Assembly (NCBI GenBank): GCA_030549495.1
Contig: JAUIRK010000926.1
Span: forward strand, 492,001-556,000
Source: Nectonema munidae
Taxonomy: Eukaryota; Nematomorpha; Nectonematoida; Nectonematidae
Reading direction: 5' to 3'
Length of the DNA: 64,000 nucleotides
Positions 15,201 to 30,200 of this stretch are shown here, in pieces. The notes under the pieces were generated by a model that was given only the letters and a program-made list of their open reading frames with translations, was not told where the DNA came from and did not search any database. The position numbers and the translations under genes are program-made. The number at the start of each line of letters is the position of its first letter. Within the stretch, counting starts at the first letter, position 1.

Positions 15201-18200
15201 TAAACAAAATTGTGCAATACAAAAGGCCAGGAGCCGCTTTTATGCTGTTGCACTACGATCAGAAGCAATACAAAATTTTAACATTACAAACAATACTTTG
15301 AAAATAGGATAAATTAGAACAAAACATTAATCAAGACATAAAATATCCAAGTTTTAAGTTACCAGTCTTATTAAATGTTACATAAAAAACAATTATTTAT
15401 TACACATTGTACTTCATAATTTTTAGGCTTAATAAATCGATTAGATAAAAACAATTGAAACATATCCATTCATGATTAACACAGATATTAGGACTTACAA
15501 GAGAACTTTTTGAGGTACTAGACTTAGATTTCATTAGAATAAATTGTAAGAAAATGTATTTGAAAACTAAATTTTTTCGAAATGTGTATTGGAAACTAAA
15601 CTTTTCAAATAGCCGCCATTTTTAAATGAGTAAAAATATTTTTATAAAAAAAAGAATTAAGCAAGATCTCTGAAGAATTTGGTTTGGATAGTAATGATTC
15701 CATTTAACATCTGCCTCTGTGAGAGCAAAGTTATCTTCACTGTTCTCATGTCCTGATTTGCTTATTTCTTCCTGTGCTGGTGCAATAGGAAATAAAAGGT
15801 CAGGTGAATTTTTCTCAATTCAACGATTCGAAGGGCCTTCTTAACTTGATCCCAAATTTAGCATGGCAAAATGTGTTTGTAAGCTTTAAGCATTTTAGAT
15901 GCTCTCACAAATCTTCCTTGCTCTTGTTCTAACCAATTGAGCACGCACATTGCAAAATGGATATGAAGAAGGCTTGAATCCTCATGATGCCATTGAACTT
16001 GTTGTTTCCTAGCGAGTTAATGAAATTTCAAACTAAACTAACTTTTCTTTTTTGAAATTATTTGAAACGGGTACTTGAGTGAAAAAGGCAACTTTTAAAA
16101 ATCATTATCTTAACCACAAAAGCAAAGTTAAGGAATCAAAATGATTTCTTTTCAAGTAATTTATTTACAAAGAACTGACAAATTATGGTTCTGAACCAGG
16201 AAAAAAGTAAAAATGAAATTTTGTGAACAAAGTGATTTTGATGTAGAGTGTAGACTAAAAGTGCTCCAAACTAATTTTATATTAATAATTTGATAACTTT
16301 TTCTACTTCTTGTAAAGATACAATTATTTCATGCATTAAATTTCAAAGAGTAAAAAATAAAAGATAAAAACCAGAACGAAATTTTATTTATAAAAAGTAT
16401 ACAAAACCATTTCAAATAGAGGAAATTTCCTTTCCAAAAGGTAAAAAAATTCTCACTATTTGAATGAAGTAAAAATATAATCTTTAATTTTGCTAAAAAT
16501 TAATATTTTAGTATTAATAAAATTTAACAGTTTTTATACTTGGATAAAATAAAAATATTAGTTAATAATTCGTAAAAAAAATCTTATTCCCATAAAAAAC
16601 TATGTAGCATGACACGAGTTATAACGAATATTGTTATCTTGAAATTTGGTCATTCTATGATGGAGTTGGCGTATAGCATTGCTGTTGAATATGGGAAAAA
16701 TAAATTTTACATTATAAATTTTGCAAAACTTACAGATTTATCACTTTTTCCAAGTTCTTCAGCAAATTTTTGCTGATATGTGTGATGTGATTGTGACTGA
16801 TATCTCTAAAAACAAAAAAAAAATATTACTGAAAGATAAATCAAATATTTTACCAAAAACGTTAAAGGCTCAATTATTTTTATTAAATTTTTATCTTTCC
16901 CCTATTCAAATGCGAAAAGAGAAGGAAAATTTTAAGATAAAAAATTTATTTGTTTATGGATAAAAAAGGATTTGAATTAATGAAGTTGGGATTAACTAGG
17001 ATTGACTGTAAACCCAAACTGAGTATTAAAAATGATTTATAAACAAATTTTCACATAAAATGAAAAAAAAAAATTTTAAGCAATCGTGAGTGAAAGAAGT
17101 TGCTAAAATTGATTATAAAGATCGCATCATATCATATAAACACAAAAATTCTTTGAATGATATGGAAAAACAAAATATTTTTAAAAACTTTAAACTTATA
17201 ATTGGTTTATCATTTCTACTTTTATCAATATTTCGCTGTTTTAATGAGTTAATTATAAATATTGGGAGTCCAAAAATTTTTAAAGTTTATAAGTTTTTTA
17301 TGCCAAGTTTGTTTAGTGTTTGCTTTAATATAAAAATTTTTGCCTAATTATAACCATAATAACTTGTATTAGATTAATGGCCTTAAGCAAGTGGGGAAAG
17401 TATTCTGTTGATTGTTCATCTCTTTTTGCTTCATTATATATCCTAGAATGAGACAAGACGAAGATGGCTCATATGCCTTGATACTTTATCAAATGACCTT
17501 ATGAATTAAGCCGAATTTAAAAATTACCAAGAAAAAACACAAAGAAAAGAAAAAGAATATCAAATGAAAGTTTTTAAAGAAGGATAAAAATGTGTAGGAT
17601 TTATAAAGGTGTAAAAGGTAGAAACACTAAACACAAGTCTAATGAAAAAGTTACGAATAATAAAGGACGCTTAAATATGATATATCATTGATGAGACTGA
17701 AATTTTACTAGCATTATCAGTGTAGTATTACAATACTATTATAACATGTATATTCTTTATATTTAAAATTTCAATTTAGCGTAAAGCTTGGTATTCTGTT
17801 CTTTGGAATGCGAAGCTTCCATCAAATTCATGAGAGTGGTTACAAAATTGGGTAAGAGAAGCTAGGAATCTTTGAAGAAAATATAAAAGTGATCTTACAA
17901 TCTGTACAAATTCTTCAATCCTACAAAGATTGTATCAGATAAACTTTTCAATTGATTGTTGTTCAGGCGTCTAAGTATAATGAAAAAAATGTTAAAGAAT
18001 GAATGAAATATTTTCATAAAGTTGTATAGTTAAAGAAAACCTTTAATACAATTAATATAAACTTTGTTAAGTTAAACAATGATTAAAACTAAGTAAACCC
18101 ACATAAATCAGAAGTTAACCTTATCCAGGCTTTATATATGTCAACTCTTGTATCAGTAAGTTGCTAAATTAAAAGCAAACAAGAGGCTAATCAATTTCAC

Positions 18201-21200
18201 ACCCTATTCTATAGTATTTAAATGTAAGAAATTACACCCTCAAATTCTCTCTCGATATTATCTTTACTTAAAATGAAAGAAATCTGGAATATCTGTTGAT
18301 GAAGTAAATATAATCATTATTCTAAAAATTGAGGTTATTTAAATCCAAAAAAAATGTTACAAACAAGCTAAACATTTAAAAAATATGAAAGAGCATAAAA
18401 TAGCATTTGAAAGTTAATAAAAGAGAAGTAAAAAATATATTTCTTGAATGTTATCTTATTTTTGAAAAATCTTGGCCGAGTTAATTTAGAAAAATATTGA
18501 ACTGCTTTAGAAGTATATTTCTGATTAATCAAAATTTTGATTGACATTTTTAAAAAGTAGCCATGATTATTGAAAAAATTAAATATATAAAGTGTTATGC
18601 GCTCTAAACTGTATATAATTATAAATTTTCAAGGTAGCATATAATATGGATCCTAAAGTATAAGGTTAAACAGATAATGTCAAAATCTTGCTGAAAAATT
18701 TTAATTTTTTATTTTAATTGACAGTTTTGGACATGAAAGGGTCATTCAACTACCATGAAATGGTATCAAAAGATGCAGCTAGCGATTTTAGGAAAAGTCA
18801 CAAAATTTGAAGGGATATGATTCAGCCAATTTTGTACAATTAATTTTTTAGTGAAGAAAACGCCCCCCTCCCCCAGCACTAATAGGGAAAATGAAAATTT
18901 TCCGTGAGTTTTATTTTCGCGAATCATAAACTTCTCGCGAATTTCGCAAAAATTACTTGATTTACAGTATAATCAATACATGCTTTCTAACGCTGTATTC
19001 ATTCTCCACAAAACACAAATTATAATTTCCAAATCTTAAATTATACAATTTCCAAAGTAGTCATTTCATTCCATGAGAAGAAAAACGATTTATTAAGTAT
19101 ATATTGGTCAAATTTCTTTCTTATAGAAATTAAAACGCAATAGGCTTACATCTTTTAGGTATATAAGCCTCTTTGTGTTCATAAATCAAATTAGCTTTGT
19201 TAGCCGAAAGTCAAACATTGAACGCAAACGTAGTAACCTTTAGAAATGAAAAATTTAATAATTATCAAATTTTCTAATTTTGATGCGCGTTTTTTAGACG
19301 TCCCAAATTTATAATTTTACAAATCTCAAGAAAAAAACTTTAGATTTTTTTAATAAAACTTTTATTTTTTTACATTGTTATTAAATTTAAGTTCCAAATA
19401 ATTGGTAGTGGTTTATTGACCGGTGCATTCACAAATGAAGGAATACTCCAAAAATACAAGTTGAATATATTTTCTTTGTTAAAATGTTTTTAGACGTATT
19501 TTGAGACCATTTTAAAATTTCAACTTAAAAACAAATTTACTTTTAAAGCAGACTATTTTTATTTCTTGAAATACTGCCGTCACACTGATCCTGAAAGTGC
19601 CAAAATCTGTTGTATCAAAAGGTATAGATTTGCAGCAAAAGTTACCGCTTATTTGTAAAGAGTGCTATGGAAACACCAGTTACACATTTTTATTATAAGC
19701 AGCCAGGGGTGCGAACGATTCAGGTCTCAAGCCGTTCCATATGGACATCATCTCTTGCTAAATGTTTGGAAATGTAAGCATAGCCTTCATTTCCGCCCTT
19801 CCCAAAGAATAAGACTCATTTTGAGTTAGGTTAATTACTATCTTTAATATACTTAAATAAATGAAAATAAAAGAAGGAAATAATGAACTTTTGCGTTTAT
19901 TTAAAAAAACGGGACAACTTTCAAATTTTGATGTCTTTCTTGACATCATCTCCTAGAAAAAGGAGGCAGAAGGAAAAAGAAAGTGAAGAATGGAGGGAAA
20001 ATGAATAGGTAATTGCGGAATAATAATAAACCGCAAAGGAAAACTTTGTTGCTGCAACCATAACCTGCGGCATAATTTCAATTTTTAAGATAAACACCAA
20101 CGTTTATTATTTTCTTCTTTTTATTTCATTAAATAAATCATGGATTCCTTCAATCATTTTTTAATAATTTAATGAAAATAAAATTTTGTAATTTATTATA
20201 ATTATGAAATTTTTATAATTAAAAAAATTTATTGAACAATAAAAAAAATACGTAAGCAACCACCTAAGCAACTTTAGGACTAAAAAGGCCCTTCACCTTT
20301 ATCAACGTGTGGCCTGATCCAGAAAATGGAGTTTTATATATAAAAAAAGGTGTGGCTAGCGTTATTGGAAGACAAATGATGCTCTCTCTAGGCTTGTTGG
20401 TGAACGTGACAAAAAGTAATTTCTCTCTCCTCCTTCATTTTAAAATTTCTACTCAATGCGCAGATAACAACATACTTTAAAATGAGACACTTCTCTAAAC
20501 TTTAATATATTTTAAAGATTAATCCTCTACTTTCTTTCTCAATGCAATTTTGTAAAAGTAAAGCAAAACTATTTAGTATTAATAGTATATATATACCATC
20601 GGCATAAACTTATTATTATCTCTTTAAATGTTATTTCAGCATATAGCAAGTATTTTTAGCAAAGTTTAAATAAAAACAATTCTAGCTATACAGATTGAGC
20701 TACTTTCACACACAAAGATTATTATCTTATATGGACGACAGCTTAGTTTGAAAGATAATAATAGTTAAATGCTATCTCTGAAGGAATGTTAAAGCAAATA
20801 AAAGGGAACTTGTTATCATAGTACAGAGGGGTGGCCAGGAATTTGGTTCTAGGACAATTGTAAACAAATGAAAGAAACATTATTATTATTGAAAAAAAAA
20901 TGTTAAACTAAAAATATGAAAAATATTTAAAAATAAGAAAAAATTATTAAAATATAATTTCAAATTTTGAGGCATACAATCCAATAATAATATAATTAAT
21001 TACATCAGATACACTAATTCTAAAATCAATAACATCACAAACCCTATCTTCAAAATTAAACGCATAAAAAAACTAACTCTAAGATTAATCAAATATTTAT
21101 AAAGATTACATTTATTAAATATATCAGCATCATCCAGGGGGGGGGGGGGCAATAGTTTGGTTAACACACATATGTATAATGTGTATATTAACTGATCTAA

Positions 21201-24200
21201 TCATTATAGTTAAGGGATAATTTAAGATTATTTCGTGGTGTATTTTAATGTAACAGTATTATTCTAAACTTCTTTCACTTCGAAGCGTGTCTACAATTTG
21301 TAGACTAATATCGGTTGAAGCACATTGTTGAGTGTTAGTAATCATAAGTTAATCGAATTAACTTAATCTGAAAAGAATTACACACATCATTATCATATTT
21401 TAAAGAGGTCACATAAAACATAGATCTAAACATTAGATATATTTATACACAGATTAGATGTATTAGTGTGTGAGTTGGAGATCCACATTCAAGAGGAATA
21501 TATGCATTTGATTGGAAATATTACACTGATGCGAAATGTGTAATCGTTTCGAATATACTTCTTATAGATGGAACAATCAATATCACTGCGAAGCGGTAGC
21601 AATCAATAGTGATTGTGATTACTGTCTATAAATTTGCTATAAAAATTGATATTATTATTAAACTAATTAATTTGTCATAATTAAAATTTTTCACCATTTT
21701 TAGTTGAGACGAGCCGGAAAAAATATGGATATATTTTGAAGAAAATAGTAAACAAATGTTGCATCTTGTATAAATCTAAGAATTGTTTTTCAAATCAATA
21801 AATAATTACCCAAATTGAAGAAAATCTTCCATTGATAATAATGAATGAAAAAGAGCAAGAATTAGTGATTCTTCAAAAGTTTATAGCATTTCGTCTATAC
21901 ATCAACATTTGCTTTCTAATGAACTATGTAGAAGTACTTATGATATCAATAATTTTGTTATTTTAAAAAATTGTTTACTTATAAATTATTAACATATTTT
22001 TTTATTTGTTAATTGTATTGTAATAATTCTTAATTATTAATTTATATAAATCGTTCTTTGTATTTAGTTGACAAGAAAAGATGAAAGACATGTCTCCTAA
22101 TAAAGTTTCTCTCTTTTGATTGCTTTATATATTCAATAACTCGTATATATAATTGTGTAAGCAAATCAAAATATTTAGATTGAATTTTAGCCAATCAGAT
22201 TCGAGATTTTGGCGCAGTTGATTTGAATATTTAAAAAATGTTGAAAATAATTGTTTCGATTCTAGCGTGATTTAATTGATTGAAACGAAGTATTATTCAT
22301 AATTTTTATCCAATCAGATCAAAGAGGTTGTGTACTCCCCTTTCCCATGACAAAAAACTCAAACTTAAAAAATTCAAATTAAAAAAACTAAAAAGTTTGA
22401 AGAATTATTTTTCACTTTCTCTTTGCTATGTGAAATGATGATGGGAGATAGAGTTATCTGAAATATTTGTATGAATACAATTTTACTCTAATGTCAAATT
22501 ATTTCCAAAAAATGCTCAACATTTTTATATGTCAAATTTTTCGATGGCAAAATGCATTCCCTATTTGTTCCGATACAGTCAATTTTTTACGGCAGATAGC
22601 CTAGTAGTAGGAGTGTAAGATCTGAATCCAGATGGTCTAGGTTCGATTCCGAATTATGACTATACTTCAATCGGTCCAGCTATGGAAGATTATTATTCTC
22701 TTGGATGCGATACCGACAATAAAAAAATAAAAAAAAATACATTTTTAGTAGCCTATATAACATATTTATTTAAGCAAAATTGAGGCTGATGCCTGTAAGG
22801 TTTGGATCTTGAAATTGAGAAAAATAATACAATCTCCTAGACTGCCAAACTGCATCCAGTTTGTTTTTAAAGTCATTCAACGTAGTAGAATTCACAACTT
22901 CACTGGGCAAAGAATTCCAATCTTCAAAAGCTCTTTGTGTGAGAAATGTTTGGCGCTACTTGTTCTGGAAACTTTCAGCTTTAAATTTGAAGCAATGCGA
23001 TCTAGAAATTCTTGTTGAAAAGCCAGGCAGGACACCTTTTTTTATTATCATTTCTCTTTATTATATAATAAAGTGAAGGTAACTTCAAAACTTTCATTCT
23101 TTCAGAATAAGGAAAATTTCTCATAGCAGGTAAACTTTTTGTGAAGTTTTTTTGAATTTTTTCAATTTTCTTGACATTACTCTAAGAGCAATGCTCATAA
23201 ATCACATTTACGTATTCAAGAATTGGTCTTGTCAAGGACTTGAAAAGGTGTACAGCAATTTCACTGTTTGATATTACAAAAGTATTTTTCACCATATGTA
23301 TCGTTGAGTATGCCTTTTTCAAAACTTTTGAAACATGGAGATTAAAATTCAGCTTTGAGTCGATTATATTAACCCCAAGTCATTGTGTTCATGAACTTTA
23401 GACAAAGTCACACCACCTAAAAAGAATTGATCAGAATTTGGTTTTCCAATTTGAAGATGCGCTTGGAAATTTATATGTCTCTATTAATTATTTTGACCAA
23501 GACAATACCGTGAAAATAACAAGGATTTTAATTTTGTTTATTTAATGCTTAATTTCAAATATTCAAATATTAATTTCCAGTGTATCAATATCTTTTATTA
23601 GGCTTTCATCGAAAGGTCAATTTCTATGCGTGATAATATTTTCCAACGTTTATGATTCCTTATGTTAATCAAAGATAAATTGAAAGCACACAAACTTGAT
23701 TAGTTAACCAGATACAAGGTCAGGAGAAATTAAAATATTAATCCAATAATTCATGTCGAAATATGAATCGAATAGATTTTTGTTAATAAAATTAAAATAT
23801 GATTAAAGTGAATTGTTGGATAGATTGAATGATATTATATATTCAACTCTTTGGATAATATGGTATATAATATTTTTGTGTTTCTCATATACAGCATTCG
23901 AAGTTGCTTGAAATTTCTATTATATGGTTAATAATAATTTGTTACGTGGTTGAAATGTAACATCGCATGGTTTCGATCGCATAGAGTGGGACAGTTTTTA
24001 TGGTGACAATTTTCAATGTTATAAATATTACAGTGGGGGATCCAGAAATCTTTTGTGGGCGGTATACTAATATTATCAAAATATTTTACACATTTTATTA
24101 GGGAAGAAATTTGAAAACGTATGTAAAATAAATGATTAAAATTATATTACAAAGTCTTTTCTTCTTTCTTTTTGCTTTGAAAATCGATCAATGACTTCAT

Positions 24201-27200
24201 CAATTTTGATTTCTATTTTAGGGTGGACTCCAACCTTAATTTTTCTTGAATAGATTGCTGGTGGGGGGGGGGGGGGGGGGGGGGTATGCATCCCCCTATC
24301 CCCCCTCTCGGTCCATCCCTGAAATATCAGTCTTATTTTTCACTTGGTTGAAAGAACATTGGCCGAAATTTTGCATAAGCGAAATGATAGATAATATTTT
24401 ATTGATTCCAATTTAGCTAAAATTTATATTAAGGATTTAAAGAATGAGTATTCCGCAAGTATATATGGATAACCAAACTCCATGAAATCCGTTCATACAA
24501 AACTCTCTTAGGACATAGTTATAAATATTTACGTCTGTAAAAAATTATAAATATATCATTTATATTAGTAAGACAAAATTTTTTATCAACTCGAAAAATA
24601 ATATAGACTTAGATTTTAGAATAATTCTCACTTTCGTTTCATTATAATTTTTGATCAATTCTGAAATTTAAATTCTTCCACAATACTTAAAGATTTCTAA
24701 TTGTGAGGATGTTAAAATGAAAATACTTAAATCCATTTCTAGTTATTACAATTTTTTAGACAAATCTAGATAAAGTTTTATAGTTTTAAAAGGGTCTGAC
24801 TTTTTTATGTAATCCTTGGCAATCACACATATTTTGTCGCGATCCCTCTAATTTTGTCACAATTGCTCTAAATGTTGTCGCAATTCCCCTAAATGTTGTC
24901 GCAATTCCTCCAAATTTCGTCGCAATCCCCTAAATTTTGTCGCAATTCCTCTAATTTTTGTCGCAATTCCCCTAAATTTTGTCGCAATTCCCTTAAATTT
25001 TGTCGCAAATCCCCTAATTTTCTTGCTATTCTTTACAATCACGTAAATTTTTTTGTAATTTAACAAATTTATTCCAAATTTTCAAGTGAAAGTTTTTAAA
25101 GATTTTTAAGACTAAGAAGATTTTGATGAATTGCATCAAATTTTAGATTAAAATGCAATTTTTTCAAATTTTAGTATTTAGGTTGAAATTAAAAAGAGTA
25201 AAATTAAAAAAAAGATTTAAAAAGACAGAAAAATGTGGCAGATTACAAAAAATAGGGGATTAGAACAAAATTCAACAGGTTCAGGGTAATTGCAGCAAAA
25301 AAGTATAATTAAAAGAAGGATTACGTAAGAATGAGACAAATTTTATAGATTACAAAAATGGTAAGGGATGGAGACAAATACGGGAGATTTCGACAAAATT
25401 TTAGCGGATTGCGCAAAATTAGAATGATGATTGCATATAAATTCAGACACCTATTAAAAAAAATAAATTTAATGATTTATACTACATTTAAATATATAAT
25501 AACCTTCAGTTGTTTTAAAATTTTGAAATTTTCCAAAATTATCATCATTTCTAAAAACACTTAAAAAAATTTTAGGGAATTCTGTGTTTTTGTCTCTTCG
25601 TGACGGCGCCAGAACTTTTTGGGACTTGGGGAATTACGCGTCTAATTTCAAATAAAGATTATATTTGCAAATGTGTCGCATTTATCAATTGATGACTGCG
25701 ATTTTATTGACTTTAAGGAGAAAAACGAGAAGAAAAAGAGTTAACAAAACAGAGATATTTAATATGACGGAAAAAATGGAACCTTTCCATACAATGACAA
25801 AAAAGAGACATATAGCAATATTAAATATAAGCGTGGATAAACAAAAGGTCTTAAAGCCGCTTGTTTGATTAACCATATACAATATTTGCCAAAAATATTG
25901 AAAACTTCTCCTCCATATCAATAGTTTTGAGCGTTATTTACATTCAAAATCAATATCATTTGACATAAATATGCATAGTTATGCTTTTTATGCTCTTGTC
26001 CATTTCTTATCAATTAGAAAATCTAATTAAAAATCAATACTAATGATAGGACAGTGTTCTTCTTTTTATATTGATCTTTTATGATTTAAGATTATAAAGA
26101 GTATATCATAGACTTTCGCTACTAAAAATGTTTTGATTAGCTTTGATATATTTAGTGTTACGATATAATATAATTTATCGAAATCTTTTTATCTTTGCTC
26201 CCAAACAATATATTACTGCAGGAAGGGCCTATAGAGGTACCTTTCAAACGCAATACAGCAAAAATATATTTATCTTCATTCGCTATCCAAGTATTTAATT
26301 ATTTTATGAAATAAAATTGAAAGAATTTTTCCTCAGTTCACAAAATACTAGCACATTTCATCTTCAACAATTTTGCTATTTTAAAAATTACATTTCCGAC
26401 ACACTTGCCAACAGTTTAGAGTCTTTATCAGGGGATTTTCCCTCGTTTTTTAAAACGAAAGTGAGGCTTATAATTTGCACACCTTATTTTATGCAATATT
26501 ATTAGTATATTTTATTTATATAATGTTTCATAAGTTATATTCATCGTAAAAATAATAATAACTATTATAGTTTTATTGAAATTTGGGATAGTTTTTTTAG
26601 TAGTTGGAAAAATAATCTTTCATAGCTGGGCAGATGGTAAGGATAGTCACAATCGGGAATCCAAACGAGACCATCTACAATCTATATGAAGACCCTACGC
26701 TCCTACCACTAGGCCAACTGCCGACTTTAATAGTTGTATTCATTTAGCTGAGAGGTGTCCAAACTTTTTTCACCGCGGGGCGAATTCTTGAAAAATACAT
26801 CAATGCCCGGCTATTCATAAGTAAAGTACATCTTGATTCTTCTGGTTTATTAAAAAGCAACATAAAGTAATTCGCTTATACCACTGCTATTAATTAAAGG
26901 AATTTCTATAATTTTTAGAAACTAGAAAATGAACTGGATTAGATTTTTTGATGTTACAACACATTTAACCCATTTAGGACCAATGTTCCTATTTTGAAAC
27001 ATAAGTAATTTCATCTTCGTCTGCTTTTTTCAATGACTTTGAATATAAATCGTCTGCATTTTTTTAGATATCGTCTGCTTTGCTTGGTCTTAAATGTGTT
27101 AAGATAGATTTATGAACAAATAACATTTGCAAATTTATTAACGTGACTTTGAAATAAATGGAAGTTAATTCTATTTTCAGAAAGGAATCATCAAAAAATC

Positions 27201-30200
27201 AACTAATAAAATTTCAAAATTTTTTTTTTATCAAAATATTTTTTTTGGAAAATTTGTGAAGCATAATTTTTCATTATTAAACTGATGTTTCTATGGTTAA
27301 GCCACAGCATAAAGCCAATGATGAGAAGAAAGTAGAGTCTGAATATCAAGATTTTTTTGTTTTTTACATTTACATAAGGAAATTGGCAAAGATGTACTAC
27401 TTTAAGGCTACGTTTTATGTCCTAGAACCATATTCTAATATTTTTTTAAAAACCCCCGCGGGTTACTCATAATTAAAATGCGGGACGCAGTTGGTCCGCG
27501 GACGCTAGATTGGACACCCCTGATTTAGTTTAATATGGTGCTTAAATTTATAAGTTGTTAGACCCAATAAAATTTATTAAAAATTAAAAAAAAATAATAT
27601 TAAGAGTACAAAAGTGTGTATTGACAGAGTATAATATATTTTGTATATAATTTTTTTATAAAAAAATAAAAACAGCTTTAAGCTTATTCAACTATTTTTA
27701 TTATAATGGAAGCATGCATTTAACATGTGTCGTCTATAGGTTCAAATTCAAAACATGTTGTGTTCATCTATGTTGTGATGTTAGTATGATTGTTTGGCGT
27801 TCACTTACAAACTTTTTTACCATATGGAAAATTCTTTTGTAATCAGCCTTTGAGTTTGGAATAGATTTTTACAATTTTTCTAAAATCGGGACTTTGACTA
27901 AAATTTTTATCCCGAAATCAGGAATCGGATTGAAGTGTGAAAATCGGTATAATCCCACCAAAATGGGGATGGATGGCGATATGTATGCGTTTTATAATAT
28001 ATAAGGTTTTGCTGAATTTTGTAGTTATCGTAATTAGAATTGTTTACCAATTCCAAGGCATAATGCGCGTCACTCGTGAAGGAATTTCAGAAAAGAAGGC
28101 CGGGTTCAAAGTCGATGTCTTTAAGTATAGAAGTCATGGATTTAGTCAAGCTTACTCAAATCTCAAACAAGCTTGCGAGATTCATAAAGATAAGATGTAA
28201 GAAGGAGAAATATCTAACAGGAACAATATTTCTTTTTAAAAATCGCCTATATATTTTTGTTTTCAATCTGAAAGCTGTGTTGCATATTTTTTTTAGGATT
28301 TTTCTTGTACTATACTATTAACTATTTATAATCATAACCACAAAATTAGGCGAATGAAAATTTTTTTGAAGTGAAATGAGTATAAATGCTCAGATTTTCG
28401 TAAACATGCTATATGTGTCTCTATATAAACAAAATGTTTACCTTGAAATTTTTAAAAGCAATAATTCTAATAGCATTAATTTGATTTATCTTATCAGAAT
28501 ACTTTAATATTTTATTTTCTTATCATCTCAAATAGCTTTAACTTCATTAATATTATTCCTTCTTTTCACTTCGTTCAATGAAGACAAAGGTAAGATTCAT
28601 ATTCTTAGACTAATCTAATTTCTTTTGGCTTTTATCTCTTGAATTTAATTCCAAATATAAAATTATCGAGTATTATTTATTCCCATCCTTTATCGGGATA
28701 TAATTTTTCCTCATATTGATAATATTTTTTTGAAAAAGGAAAAATTTTATGTTTTAAAGAAAAATTTGTTCACATAAAAATCAATATAGGATTAATTATT
28801 TATAAATTATGAAGTATTAATGCATATTTATTTTATAACAAATCAAATAACATGTCATCACTATTATATGGATTTGATTTGTGAATTTTTCTAAAGTTCT
28901 CACGTCTAAATGCTAGCTAATTAGCTTTATTTCTCGAATAACATATGTGACAATACTCTATTATATTTAATTTTATATCCAACATTGTACATAAATAACA
29001 CACAGTTAGTTTATTGCGTAATTGGGGAGACGGTGTGTGAGAAACGATATCCGGTATATAAGTAGTAAAATCTTTTCGTGTTAATGGCAAAGTAATGACA
29101 TAACATATGTGATCTGTAAAGAACACGTGGGGACACAAATAACGACATTGTAGAACACACAACAGAGAACTCTGCATCGAGTTTGTGCGTTTCATAGTGA
29201 CACGCACAGCTTTCCTGTTTACCGGATCCAGATAATCGAGTCTGGCTGAATATACCACATTAGTAAGAAATACAGTAACAATATTCACAAGATAAGAAAT
29301 GTGATAAAAGAAAATAATTTTTACAATCTTTGCAGTGAAACCAAATCTCTGAAGGCATCTGAGTGAATTGCGCGAATTTTGTTGTTCGATAACTGTCTGT
29401 AAAAAGAACAAAGGGAGAAAGAGTTAGTACTAGTTATGCCACAACGCCGAATCGAACTCTAATGTCTACAGTTCGCTTTATCTGTCAACAGATCTGCCAA
29501 CTGACAAGGTGAAAAATATATGCGGTAAACAAAATCTAATTCTATGCGTTTGCCTTTACTAACTTTTACAATACAAATCAATATCAATAGTAATAATTAG
29601 AGTTTTGGCAAAGTTATTGCAGAAATTAGTAATTTTAGCAAATTTTGCGTATTTTCCAATTTACATATTTTTAGATTAAAGCAAAATATGTCATAACATA
29701 TGAATCTATGGGCATGAATTAGTTGTGTCAATTCGATATCAAGCTATAACTTCTTTATGTGTACAATTATGCAAGAGATCATTTCATCCATTGGATACGA
29801 AACCAAAATAAAGAAAATTTATTTCACTTAATACAGAAAATAGAAAAAAGAGGATTCAAAATTTGTATTGAATTTAAAGCAAAATAAAATAATATTAAAT
29901 ATTATTTTTCGATTTAAGATAAAAGAGATTGATATATTATCATTTATCATAAAAGATCAGGTATCTATTATTTATTGTAAAATATGTAAATATATTTTGA
30001 TAAATAGGTTTCATTATTAAAGTGTTAAAATCATATATACCATTTTAAATTTGAAATCGTCTTTTTTCAATTCAAGCGCCAATTAAATTGAAAAGAGATG
30101 AATTTAAATTGAAAAAGGAAAAATGTGTATTGAAAAAAGGCAAATTAAAATAGAATAAATAAAAACATAAAGTGAAAATGTATATAGTTGCATATCTCCT

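Larger units (their letters stand above)
13277..19557 (-). other. slit introns 5, 4 and start of intron 3
   Basis: Intron 5 (13277-16733) contains a LINE fragment at 13370-15025 and a GA microsatellite; 15043-16733 shows nothing recognisable. Intron 4 (16806-17898) has an unrecognised 85-codon open frame at 17090-17347 that looks like chance. 17971-19557 is AT-rich, with a short CG-bearing stretch at 18840-18960 where TTCGCGAAT recurs in both orientations, possibly a MITE end. Confidence 0.65.
20850..29324 (-). other. slit intron 3, remainder
   Basis: A repeat-rich intron. Named elements within it are listed separately (22589-23475, 24031-24321, 24831-25430, 26588-27530). 21150-22580, 25440-26580 and 27530-29324 are AT-rich with no recognised feature; open frames at 25665-25921, 26317-26505, 27937-28321 and 28917-29411 look like chance or shadows. 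Confidence 0.65.

Noticed and set aside
288-16733. A miR-218-type hairpin, which vertebrate slit genes host in an intron
   Set aside because: Scanned the introns by eye for TTGTGCTTGATCTAACC and its complement; no match seen.
16721-16963. 80-codon plus-strand open frame
   Set aside because: Shadow of slit exon 5 on the opposite strand.
24857-25066. Repetitive protein frame (ATKFRGI repeats)
   Set aside because: Produced by a minisatellite whose unit is close to a multiple of three; no sign of selection on the frame.
28917-29411. 164-codon minus-strand open frame
   Set aside because: It overlaps slit exon 3 in another frame; the true exon is the 72-nt segment 29325-29396.
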